Of a DNA stretch of 64,000 nt, positions 38,889 through 49,499 are shown piece after piece. The notes beneath the pieces were generated by a model that was given only the letters and a program-made list of their open reading frames with translations, searched no databases and was not told where the DNA came from. How positions within the stretch are numbered: position 1 is the stretch's first letter; every line of letters starts with the position of its first letter. A program made the translations under genes and the position numbers. The stretch is from Zasmidium citrigriseum (lineage: Eukaryota > Ascomycota > Dothideomycetes > Mycosphaerellales > Mycosphaerellaceae): positions 248,001-312,000 of the forward strand of contig NHNW01000015.1 of assembly GCA_002786025.1 (NCBI GenBank), written 5' to 3'.

Positions 38889-40881
38889 ATGCCGCCCAAC
38901 TTCAACTCGAACGTCTCCTACGCCAAGTACACACTCCCCTACCCTGTGTACGCCGCCGACTTCGATCCCTACAACCGTGGATATCTGATAGTTGGAGGAG
39001 GTGGAGGCGAAGGCCGCAGCGGAATTCCCAATCAAATTGTATGACATGCTCGTGAAGGAGCCGTTGACTGTGGTGCTAACTCATGGGCAGTCCGTACTTG
39101 ATGTTAACAACCGCGCTTCGATCGAACACGCCGTCGACATCGACCTGTCTAGGGAAGAGGATTCGGTGTCTTCCCTTGCAAACCTTGCGACCAAGGATGG
39201 ATTGATCACATTCGCGGGTATCAACTCGTCACAAGCGCAACAAGATGTGGGAAAGAACGAACACTTTCGATCGTTTAGTATTCGATACCCTCCGCGGAAG
39301 AGGCAGAAGACAGACGAGACAGACGACAGTCAAGATTCCGGCGAGGTCAGGCCATTGGGCAAGCGGGCACTCTTCAAGCCTTCTACAGCCCCTAAGAAGG
39401 AGACATATCAGCGGCTGCTACGTTTGTCGCCCGTGCAGAGACGAGACCAGCCGGGGAAACGAATTGGCGCAATCGCATCAGGACTGGCCAAGGACAACGA
39501 GGTGATCGTTTTCAACGCGACCGTGGGGCTGCCTGATGAGAAAGATATTATCACGAAGATCAGTTTACCAGAGAAGCAGGAGGCCGCGGATCTGGACATT
39601 GCCGTGACTCCAGAGAATGAATTCAGCGTGGCGTATTGTGACGATCACAATATTTACGAGCAGACGTTCCGCTACGACTTTGATAAGAAGAAGACGGAGA
39701 AGCGACCCAATGGACCCAGACGAGCCCATCAAATGCCCGTGCCAGAGGGATTTCAGGATCCCAAAAGCAGGTCGAAGTTCCGATGTCTACGGTTTCTGAA
39801 CTCCCAAAATGTGGTTGCGCTCATCAACAAGCCGAACAAGAAGGGCGCTCAGCTGCGCCTGTATCATCTGTATCCTACCGGGCCCGCACTGGAAATGTCA
39901 GAGATGAACCTCCCTTCGCACATCAAGCAGGCCACGAGCATCGATGTTTGCGCTCTGGATGCCGATAAGAACGGCAACCAACAGTTCGTGCTGGCTGTGG
40001 CGGGCCAGGATATCAGCATCGAGGTGTACACTATCAACTACCAGGCTGCCAGCGACACTTTCTCATCATTCAAGAACTACATTACCCTGCGCGACGTCCA
40101 CAAGCAGCAAATGACGAAGCTTACATTTGCACCATTCCACTCGCCACCTCGCGCACCGAATGCAGGCGAGCAACTTACGGCCGGTAAGAACGGCGAACCT
40201 CTGCCCAAGCCCGCCTTGATGCATCCCGGACCACAGTACGTGCGACTAGCATCCGTCAGCTACGGCAATACGGTTGTAATTGATACCTTCCCGCTGCTGC
40301 CTCTCGAACCCAAGGACAAAGACTCGCGCTACGTGCTTAGCCATCCCGGCGATGAGGCTTTCTGGCGATGGGCGTACATCATTGTCATCTCCTTCGTCAT
40401 CCTGGTCACAGCATTCCTATTCCAATCATTCATGGGTGGCTTCTCTGGCGATGTTGGCCTGTTCAAATTCCTCCCGGAGAACGTGCGCGAGTTTCTCGAC
40501 ATGCCAGCCAACGCAGCCTACAGCCGAGGGGGCTACTCCAAGGTGCCCGAAGAGGTCGCTTCACCTGTCAGCACGGCAGGAAGCTTACGCTCAGCTATCG
40601 AAGAACACCATGGGACGCCCGAGGATGCGCAAAGTACAGCGGTGGTCGTCCGAGATGTACCTGAAGGCGACGGCATCGACGTTCACGTGCATCCCGACAA
40701 GGAGAAGTACCTGGAGAAAGATGTCCACGCGAAACACTGGCATGAGCTTGAAGAGCACCAGAAGTCGTATTTCAAGGAGAAGCTCATCAAAGCCGGTCAG
40801 TGGTCAGAGGCCGAAGGCGAGAGCGTGCTTAAGGGCGTGCTGTGGTCACTGTTCGGCCAGGTTGTGCATGGCGAGCTTTGA
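38889..40881 (+). CDS. SEC12: Sec12-like ER guanine nucleotide exchange factor
   Basis: Activates Sar1 at the ER to start COPII coat assembly. Exons 38889-39038 and 39091-40881 (52-bp intron) give 646 residues. The N-terminus has YAKYTLPYPVYAADFDPYNRGYLIVGGGGGEGRSGIPNQI, the first beta-propeller strand with the glycine-rich loop that binds potassium in Sec12. A seven-bladed propeller covers ~1-440, a transmembrane segment (AYIIVISFVILVTAFLFQ, near residue 480) follows, and a lumenal tail of ~150 residues ends in HGEL, which resembles an HDEL-type ER-retrieval signal. Charged inserts (~120-160) interrupt the propeller. Confidence 0.88.
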
Positions 40882-40985
40882 TTGAGGAGGAAGCGGAAGT
40901 CTGAGCGCGCCCTGAGATTCCTCCGGCAGAACACCTACCCCTTCGAAAAGTTTGTATGTACTCTACGAATCACATAAGGCATGTA

Positions 40986-41906
40986 TTATGATTCATATGC
41001 ATTTACTCCCGAGCCTGCTTCGACAGCCTTCAAAGCCATCGATTTCACCGTCTCACTAACACCATCCATTGCCGCAATCTCTTCGAATCTCCTCATCCAA
41101 AACTCCCACCTCGCTGAATTGAACGCATGCTGACCCGTCCACAGCTCTCCTTTACTCCAAGGAAGCCTCATCGATCCATGAGCAGGATAGTCTGGATAAG
41201 GAGTGTTATTGACCTTGATCGTATCTCCAGCGTAGATGATCCAGACCGCTGCCGCAGGAAGAACATCCTCCAGAGGGGTCGGTGTCAGGGGTTGCTCCAA
41301 AGCTTCGATCATGGCGAAGAGCCCGCGGAGGTCGAGTTTCGGGACTTCAGGGAGGGCAGCGTGGAGTTCTGCGACAAAAGCGTTGAGGTTTGTCCATTGC
41401 GTCGCTGTGAGGTAGTTTCCGGGACTTTGACGCCAGGGTGGACGGTCTGTTGGTTTGGTGGAAGTTGAGGAGCGGTCTTCAAGGGATGGGTGCAGTGGTG
41501 CGTCGTGTTCGAAATCTGAGAGGACGGTGATCAGAGGTGTGAGGTTTTGGTTTATCTCGCGGTAGGGATCGTATTCGTCGATTGATTCGGCGACGCTCTG
41601 TGGGAGGGGCGTGTTGCGGATTGTTGCGACTAGTTTGACGAGGTAGTCTTGTCCTGGCGAGGCATGGTCGAGGTCTTTGACGATGGTGAGGAGGATGCCG
41701 TAGAGGGTCCGTGATTCGAACTTGTATTGCTCTGCGTTGAGGTCGTAAGTGAGTGAGGCGTATAGTTTGGAGACGGTGTATTCGGCGAGCTGTTGCAGCC
41801 TTGTTGGATCTGTGGAGGCATCGTTGAGAAAGGCGTCGAGGATTGAGTATACCTCGCGATTGCGATAGTTGGAGGTGATCCAGTCGGGCGGCTCTCTATG
41901 CTCCAT
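40986..41906 (-). CDS. DUF3632-like hypothetical protein
   Basis: Single exon of 306 residues from the ATG at 41906. The protein is helical and hydrophilic with no signal peptide or membrane segment. The middle and C-terminal halves (LNAFVAELHAALPEVPKLDLRGLFAMIEAL, then AAAVWIIYAGDTI, LPWSKGELWTGQHAFNSARWEFWMRRFEEIA) follow the layout of fungal DUF3632 proteins, in which a W..GK.LW...GF...RW.FW..R pattern is common. The function of that family is unknown. Assignment is by pattern, not search. Confidence 0.7.
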   Translation of the reverse strand: MEHREPPDWITSNYRNREVYSILDAFLNDASTDPTRLQQLAEYTVSKLYASLTYDLNAEQYKFESRTLYGILLTIVKDLDHASPGQDYLVKLVATIRNTPLPQSVAESIDEYDPYREINQNLTPLITVLSDFEHDAPLHPSLEDRSSTSTKPTDRPPWRQSPGNYLTATQWTNLNAFVAELHAALPEVPKLDLRGLFAMIEALEQPLTPTPLEDVLPAAAVWIIYAGDTIKVNNTPYPDYPAHGSMRLPWSKGELWTGQHAFNSARWEFWMRRFEEIAAMDGVSETVKSMALKAVEAGSGVNAYES

Positions 41907-43273
41907 GTTTGTTCGGCTCGAATTCTTGTCAAGGAGCAGCTCCTCGGTCGAAACCTTTCGTAGTCATCTGCATGGTGTTTCGGTTGAAAGCTGGCTGAAG
42001 CTGTGCTACTGTTTCACGACACTGTCACCGGTCGCTGACGACGCATCCATAATTGATCCATTACGTTGGTAGCTCGACACAGTGTGCACTGGTACTGTGT
42101 ACTCAGACGAGAACACTGTTGTTGTCGGCGTAATTCGAGTCGTTCTTTCCGCCCCCAACTGAGGGGTCTGAGACTGAGACTGGAAACAGGTCAAGCCGCT
42201 TCCAGACCACCTTGGCCCCTGGACTTCACTTCTTGCGATGCATCGCCCAGGAATACACAGCATGTACCACCCACCATTACGAAGACTGAAGTGGCGCATT
42301 ATCATCTTCAGCTCCTGTGCTAGGTGCACGAAGATGAATCTCTTCAGCTCATTCCGGCCCCGACGGCATCTCGAAGACGGCGATCGAGGGCACCACAGCC
42401 GTGGCGAAGTCAAGGCTGCTGGTCGCCATCTGTGAGCATCCTGCCCTGGTAACCGAGAAAATTTGAGACAAGCATGCCATCGAGGAGAGCTTATGTGTCG
42501 CCGTTGGACCTGTTGACTCGCTCTGTATGATGGACAAACGGACGATGTAGGCTGCCGCTTCTCTGATGAGACCCAACGGAGTCCTCTCACGCGGAGATGT
42601 CTGCCAAAAAGTGTGCTTTCGAATAGCCATTGTTATAAGACGAGCGCTACGTTGATCTTGCTGCCGGTGCTGTTGAGACGTGGGTCTCCGGACCAAAGGG
42701 CCGAGAGTCACTGCAATGCCGGCAAGACGCACTCGTGCCGGCGGCTGTAAGCTCGGCATGCCGAAGAGGCACTCGGGAGAACAACTGGGGCCAAAGCTAC
42801 AAGCTTACAGGGTCACAACATTCTGCTTCCTGGAAAGGCTACGAAAAGGCGTCACCGATCAGGCTTAGAAGCTTCACGAGATGCTGAACAAGGCGTCCAG
42901 CTGAAAGATCTGCACCTGTTGGAGACACAATGCCTTTCCTTCTGAGCGCGCAGCACCTCTGGAACGCCAAGAACGTCCATCGAGGTCTGTTGGTCATGTT
43001 GGGTCTTCGACTTGCCTGAGCTGCTGCTCGGACGAGGAGCAGCACGACTCCATTCCTGACGGCGACCGGTGAAGGTAGCAACGCAGTGCCACCGCATTGC
43101 TGATTGTAACATTCACAGCCTTTCACTCGAGGCTGTGCACTTTGATACAATGCTAAAAGGACGCTGGGCGCCCAGACGTCGAAGCAGCAGACACCCGCGA
43201 GCAACTGCAAGAAGTCGTACACCATCTCGAAGCCTTACTACAAGCTTTCTTATTACATATAAAACTCCCAACT
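41907..43273. other. Intergenic region, no supported gene
   Basis: About 1.37 kb. Minus-strand frames at 42349-42759 and 42839-43225 begin with ATG but have no family likeness. An ATATAAAA box at 43257-43264 sits only ~10 bp before the next gene's ATG, which is unusually close. Confidence 0.4.
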
Positions 43274-45487
43274 ATGAGATTGATACATGCTTTGAGTATC
43301 ACACTCCTTTCCCAAAGCATCACGGTACGGTCACCCCTGGGTTGATACCTAGACCACTAATCACCAACCGAAGATAGGCGATATCAATCCGCCAAGACGA
43401 TTGCAGCAACATCAAATGTAACGACGCCGGCTGCGACGGCACGAACAATTTCCTCGAGGACGGTTCAGGCCAGTGCATGGCAGGAGATTGTGTCGGGCTG
43501 CCATGCTCTTTGGTCTGTTCTTCAGACCCTTCAGCGCAGATCTCCTGCAACCAGTTTGGCTGCGTCGCTCTCTATGATGGTATTGACAACTCCTGGACAT
43601 GTTCATCTGGAGACTATGCTGGCTGTCCTTGTCAGGATAGTTGCCCTTCGACTCTACCCAATTGCAACGATCCAGTCTGCAGCGGCTCGTCCAATGCTGT
43701 TGATCAATATGGTAAGATCATAGTTCGAGATCTGTCTATCTACGTAATATTGATCGTACCTCTCAGGAATATGCGGCGCCCCCGACCTCTCAGACTGTGC
43801 TTGCATCAACAGCTGTCCAGCCGACCCAGCAAATTGTTCTGCCGATGACTGTCGTGGCCTAAACAATCCAAACGGTGGAGGTTCGGTATGCACAGAAGGC
43901 TCCCGACTGGGCTGCCCATGCAAATCTAGCTGTCCTGCAAATGTGGCTTGCAACGATCCCGAATGCTTTGGCTACAACAACGCAGACAATGACACAGCCT
44001 CATTCTGTACGGATGGCACTTACATGGGCTGCCGTTGCATCTCCCAGTGCGGTGCTGCAGATGCCGCTGGCCAGCTTGGACTGAACAACTGCAATGGAAA
44101 TGATTGCCGGGGAATCAACAATCTTGGAGGAGAGGAGTTCTGCACTGCCGGTGACTGGCGTGGATGTCACTGCAACTCCAATTGTCCTGCAACGTCTTTG
44201 ACGTGCTCAGATGGCGCCAACTGCGACGGATTTGAAGGTCTTTGCACGCTCGGAGATGCGATTGGATGTCCTTGCACCGGTGACTCTCCAGTCAGGAGAA
44301 GCTCAGCTACGAGAACAATCGTCGTCCGAGCTGACGATGACGAGTAAGTATCACGTCTTTCAGTATATCTGAGTTTGCTAAATTCGATCATAGCCTTGTG
44401 GATCGCATTCCTTTCGCATACTACGTCTGTGCTCCTCGACGAGGAACCGCTGGCGAAACCCGATCGTACTCTCGCTCGGACATACATCGAGCTATCAATC
44501 GTGCATTTGAGCTCGCTATGGACGGAGAACAAATTACCGCTGCTGGGAATAGTCGAAGGAGATATCCACAGAGGTTCACCCTTCGGGGGCGAGACGCCGC
44601 GAACTGGAATATACCGAACCGTGCACGACTGAACGTCAATCGTTTGATAGAGTTCCCAATCATTCGCGATGCGACGGGACGCTTTGTACCTTTCACGGAT
44701 GGGATGGATCAGGGGCCTGATCGGGTTGTGGTAAGCATCCGTGGACTTTCCTCTATCCTTGTTGTTTGGAATTCGATCTGACTATGCAATCCACAAGTTC
44801 GACGGCGTCAATGGCGCCTTCGTCGGCGTCTTCACACACCGCGGTGAAAATAACAACGCCTTCTACCAAGCTATCGGACACAACCAAGACGAGAACATTC
44901 CACCTCTCGATCCAGAACTAGACTTCGGACCTACCATCCTCGACTCGAACCCCTTCCCTTGGTACATCGGCGGCAGTGGTGACTTACCTCTAAAGCGGAC
45001 GCCAACATACCCTCCACCCAGCTTCCCAACAACTTACACCGGCTGCCCCAAAACCGACGGCCAATGCTACTGCTACGACACCGTCACGACCGCTGGCTAC
45101 GTCCCCCGCGACGCAGCCATCCAAGTCATTGACCAGGCATGCGATGACTGGGATGGCCAGACGATCCAAACCAGCGGACAACTCGAATCCCTCTCGACAA
45201 CAAAACAGATCAACCTCGATGGAATCACTTACAGTATCGAACTGACCGTGTGGCAAATCCTCCTCGTCAGCGTCGGACCAAGCAAAGTCGACAGAGGGAC
45301 TTGTGGCATGGCGCTCATGAGCGCCATGGATAAATGTCAAACAGGCACGAGGACGCAGAAGATGGGTGGCGAGTTTGTGCACTATATCGCGGGCGTTGGG
45401 TCGCAGATGTACCTCTTGCACCCTGGAGAGGGAAATCCACCGCCGCCGGCGATGAGTGCTGCTCCGCAGGAACCTTGGAATGAGTGA
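43274..45487 (+). CDS. Secreted cysteine-repeat protein with RNase T1-like domain
   Basis: Best model: five exons, 43274-43324, 43378-43711, 43767-44343, 44394-44730 and 44798-45487 (introns 53, 55, 50, 67 bp; all GT-AG and frame-consistent), 662 residues. A signal peptide (~1-17) leads into six to seven cysteine-rich repeats of ~40 residues (~25-305), pattern C-x4-C-x-G-x-N-N ... C-x2-G-x4-G-C-x-C-x3-C. After a basic, acidic linker (RR near 307; ADDDD near 318) comes a domain (~325-460) with the order of a microbial RNase T1/N1 fold: Tyr378, Glu407 (EFPI), Arg431 (DRVVF) and His447 (THRG). The residue where the second catalytic His of T1 would lie is Gln380. The C-terminal ~200 residues have several cysteines and no known fold. 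Secretion is likely; nuclease activity is inferred and doubtful because of the His-to-Gln change. The single-gene model is inferred from splice sites. Confidence 0.7.
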
Positions 45488-46090
45488 GCATTCGTGGTTA
45501 TTGTTTTGAACGTCTTTGAATGTGGTGAAGATGCTCAATGCTCACGGTTGAACTTGACCTTGCTCATCTCTTCAGCACGAGCCGACTATATCATTCCGGT
45601 CGCCGGTATAGAACAGCCGAACGTCAAATGACATTTGAAACATCAGTGACAGCTTACTGGGAATTGAACATCGAAAATGTGGAAATGACGTCCTTGCGAA
45701 GCTTCAAAAGTCTACGATGTCGACGAACTTTGTACATGTCTTATCAATCGATCAACTCATGGACATTACTCACCTTCCATCTCCCATTGACGCCCATAGT
45801 CCATAATGCTCATCAAATATACCCTCACCCTCATCATCAACAAACGTCATCTGATCAGCAACACGACTCACGTCCACCTCATTGATGAGAGCTCTTTGAA
45901 TCGAGACCCTCCGCGATGCCAGACCCCAAATCCTGCTTACCACACATCGCAGCGGTTTGCAGCAGGATGTGGTTGGACCGGCGACGCTACTGCACGTCAA
46001 TGACTTGCCGGCAGCTGCGGCTTGCAGCTCCCGTCGCGGGGAGAGCTGCTGGAGCTTTGAGTTTGTGTTTTTGTTTTACTTTATTGGGCG

Positions 46091-46385
46091 TCATGGGATG
46101 GTCCTTGTATGGAGGGGGTTGTGGTTGGAGGCTGGGGAAGGTAGAAAGGGAAGGGGAAAGAGGATGTTCTTGTTGTTGGTTGTTGAGCGTGATCGGGCCG
46201 TGACGGATCGGATGGTGAACAGTTCGGTTGGAGAACGACGGAAAAGCTGTTTGTTATGGTCTTCCAGGGCAAGGGACACAGCTACGGAGGCCTTGTCTGG
46301 TGAGTGGTATGGGTTCTGGCAAGCACCGCGATTGGATGCTCATACCTTGTTGTGGTTCCCGTGCTGGGTCGAGGCTTAGGGTCAT
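46091..46385 (-). CDS. Possible small two-exon gene (low support)
   Basis: A minus-strand ATG at 46385 opens 13 codons, then GTATGA...CACCAG bounds a 49-bp intron (46297-46345), then exon 2 (46091-46296) continues in frame to a stop, giving 81 residues. The first ~45 residues (e.g. VAVSLALEDHNKQLFRR) look protein-like; the rest is Pro/Phe/Ser-rich and looks like a pyrimidine tract. No family is recognised. It could be a chance frame or part of a longer, differently spliced gene. Confidence 0.22.
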
Positions 46386-46532
46386 GTTGAAGCCATTGGA
46401 TCGGGCAGGCGGGCTGAACAGGCCAGGTCATTTGCTAGACTTTATAGGAATTTTCGTATAAGACGGGACGAAGTCGAAGTGTTATAGCAAGAAAGCGGGA
46501 AGGTGAGGAAGGAGCGACGGTTGGGAGATCTC

Positions 46533-46559
46533 AACGTAGACGGCAGGAACGTCTACGTT
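46533..46559. repeat. Inverted repeat (9-bp arms, 9-bp loop)
   Basis: AACGTAGAC at 46533-46541 and GTCTACGTT at 46551-46559 are exact reverse complements separated by nine bases. It could be a hairpin or a dimeric protein-binding site. No gene is directly next to it. Confidence 0.6.
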
Positions 46560-48796
46560 TTGAAGGCGTTGGATGTGGCGTTGACGACTGACTGGTGGAG
46601 TGCAAAGTGTTATAGGGGACTAGCAAAAGTCAGGTCTCCCGTGATTGTCATTCTTGTCAGTCGGTATCTTTTGCCTGGGTAGGGGTTGCTGGTTGACAGG
46701 TTCGACCGGCAGTTCAAAAGAGGAAGGTACGAGTTACCGAGCGTCGACTCGCCATCACATGCCGGCCTGCCGAACTTGTTGAACAGCCGGGTCTGTTTCG
46801 ACTGTTGTTGTTGGGAGTGACATACCAGGTCTTGTTGGTCGCGTGAGCGAGACCCATTCTTTGACGAAACCCGGTGGAGCTGACCGAACATCCGATTCCG
46901 AAGCCAGATCACAGATGGAAATGGGGCCGCGATATTTTGTGGGCACTGGCGTTTTCCCATAAGGCTAGATCGGAAAATGAGATCTGTCGTAAGTTGTGCG
47001 CTGGCTAGATTGTCAGCCCATCAAACCATATGAGTGACTCACAAATTATTAGACCAAGAATTTGAGCAATTGACCAAGCGCTTGGGCAACGAAGTGACAA
47101 GAGCATTCGAAGAGGATTCCGTAACATTCGTACCACAGAAAGTCTGGTCTCCATTACCGGGAAGTTGTTGCTGAGCTCCACAGTAAGCTTGCGAAGCATG
47201 AGCAGGGTTCCGTATGTTGAGGTTTCCACCCAAGAGAGAGCGACAGCCAAACGTAGATTGATCATGACTTCGTGAAATGAAATAGGAAAAACGTGTTCGA
47301 ACGAAGGATCAGGTAGGGTCGCACGTACGAGATGCTGTGTGAGCGGCGAGCGTCTTCTGCTGCAGGTACCATCGGTTCGATAGAATTGAGCGAGCACGCC
47401 AACATCATCGCCGAGCGAGGTGCAACCAGAGTGACAGCCAGGATCGGCTGGTGTACGGGTGCGGTAGGGCAAAGAGCAAACTGTCAGCAATATCTCGGCA
47501 TACCAGTAACGAGAATAGCAATGGAACGCTTCCTTGTATTGTAACTCTGCGGTCAAGGGTCGTTCCCGTGGATAGGTACGAGGGACGACATGAAGTCAAG
47601 AAAAGCACCAGTCTCAACGACATCAAACAACCAGACAATTGACGGTTTGATCGACACTCTCAAACGGTAGGCTGAAGAGGCGCCAATCAATCTTGCATCT
47701 GGGGGAGCGGCGGCGTAGCGTCTTGACGCTGAACGTCCAGTCTCGTGGGCATAGCGGCGTGCGACACACCCGGCGCAACGTCGTCCTATATCGGTGGCGA
47801 CTACGTACCAGATGTTGCACCGCAGTGGCTTTCCCGACAAGCGCAGCGGTTTCCTTGGTCCCCGCGAAAAGGCGCGCGGCAGGCCAGATGGCGGAAGTGG
47901 CATCGATCGGGTAGGGCGAGAGGTATATTGGATGCGGTGTCATGGACCATCGAAAAGGCACTCGGCCGGTTTAGGAAGGGACTCAGAGGCGTTGAGACTC
48001 GATTTGCCAACAAGACATCCTCGTGCGCTCCATGCGCCGGCGTCTCGGCTGCGCGTGTCACAAACGACAAGCAGTCATCCGTCTGGTCCAACTTCGTGGA
48101 GAATTCGGCGGCTTCACGACGGTCGTCGTCTTGCACTTGTGGAGGCGCCTGCTTTGACGGCGATTTGAGCAGTGCGATGGAGGCAGACGAGGCGGTTCGG
48201 TGGGAGTGCTTGGCGGGACAGGCTTGAAGGCGAGGTGAGGACCACCCTGCTGCTTCTGCACCCAGGCCCCGGTCATGTTTTTCTCGCGCTGCCGCGTAAC
48301 GTGGGCCCCGGCGCGGTCTTGCACGAGAAAGTGTCATTTGTGTCGCCCGATGTCCTGGTTGATCCAGACCGAACCCTGAGAGAGACGACGCCGCCGCCCG
48401 CCGCAGCCTCTCCTTATCGCGTGGCCAGGTGAGGTCTCTCGCTGTGCAGTGTGAGATGATATCGACTTCTGAGGCTCTGCGGCGATGCATCATTTTTCAC
48501 GCTGCCCACATGGCGCTGTGGGCGACCCGCCTCCCAGTTTCAATGCGCCGGCTACGAGGTCGCTTATGCGGCGTGCGAGGAGCAGGTGCAGTCGAGCAGA
48601 CCGGGCATGTCGTTCAGCTGCCAGGGTGCTCCATGCCGCACACGCCGCCGTTCCCTGTCGCTGCCCACACCCATCGCCGCCACCCCTGCGCTCTCCCCTC
48701 CTGCACGCACCAGCAGCCGCACCGGCGCCGTCCTCGAGTCCTGCCAGGGAAGGGGAGCAGCCGCTGCGCCGTGAGTTGCCGCCGCGAAATCGCGCA

Positions 48797-48850
48797 CGAG
48801 ATCAGAGTCGTCCAGAATAACAACGAGATCAGAGTCGTCCAGAATAACAA
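48797..48850. repeat. 27-bp tandem direct repeat, two copies
   Basis: Two identical 27-base units, each starting GAGATCAGAGTCG and ending AATAACAAC, at 48797-48823 and 48824-48850, followed by a partial third (GAGAATGAGATCAA). It lies in the GC-rich region upstream of the CRIB gene. Confidence 0.8.
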
Positions 48851-49499
48851 CGAGAATGAGATCAATATTAATGGCGGCTGCAGCACGAGAAGCAGCGGCC
48901 AGCGCACAACGATGGACGGCGCTCCGGGCTGAGACTGCTCGCGATTGCAGGCGACTGCCGAGCAGCCGTTGCGCGACAACGCCCATGACACGCGGTGGCG
49001 GCGCTGCCCTCTGCCCTCATCTCTGACACGGGCCCAATGGCTGCGGGCTGGCACGGCGATGTGGATGGCGACATGGTTGTCCGTCCAAACCGGCCTGACA
49101 CCCACCAGCGTAAAGGAGCGTCTCCGCACTGCCCGTTCCTGCGCCTGCGACAGGCATTATCGCAGTTGGGCAGCGAATAATGAGAACGGCCCTGGTCGCA
49201 CTCGCTCCAGCGACACGGTGGTACAGTTTTATCTTGCGCGACCTCGCTCTCCCAATCCAAGCCCCCCGTCAAGCCAATCCTCACGCCCTCCAACACCTCC
49301 AACACCTTCTCGTCATCCAACTCATAACCGCAGTCTGCCGCGATCGATGTATTGTTGATCTTGTCGCGCCCTCTGTCCGTCGACGTCAAAAGCTGATCTC
49401 CCGCCGCACCAAGCCTGACTGCTGCACGTCGCAACCTTCGCCTGCAGAGCCCCGTTGTGCCTAACGCCATGCGATGATCCATCAGTTTTCCAACGCCCG

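Larger units (their letters stand above)
45488..49499. other. 4-kb gene-poor region
   Basis: No conserved gene was found. The region includes a possible two-exon small minus-strand gene (46091-46385), an inverted repeat at 46533-46559, GC-rich sequence from about 47700 to 49450 with long overlapping frames on both strands that lack protein-like character, and a 27-bp direct repeat at 48797-48850. Part of it may be a long promoter or 5' leader of the CRIB gene at 49500. Confidence 0.4.

Noticed and set aside
42349..42759. 136-codon minus-strand frame
   Set aside because: No family likeness; overlapping frames exist in both strands.
42839..43225. 127-codon minus-strand frame 49 bp from the start of the cysteine-repeat/RNase-like gene; considered as a possible partner or immunity gene
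   Set aside because: No conserved motif, and an arrangement next to one gene only is not evidence.
45770..46000. Minus-strand frame with a C...CC...C pattern (SCCKPLRCVV), considered as a small cysteine-rich protein
   Set aside because: No ATG in frame close by and no clear splice partner; cysteine pattern may be chance.
47801..48493. Long overlapping frames on both strands in GC-rich DNA
   Set aside because: Low stop-codon density is expected at this GC content; residues are Arg/Ala/Pro/Ser-biased and unlike proteins.
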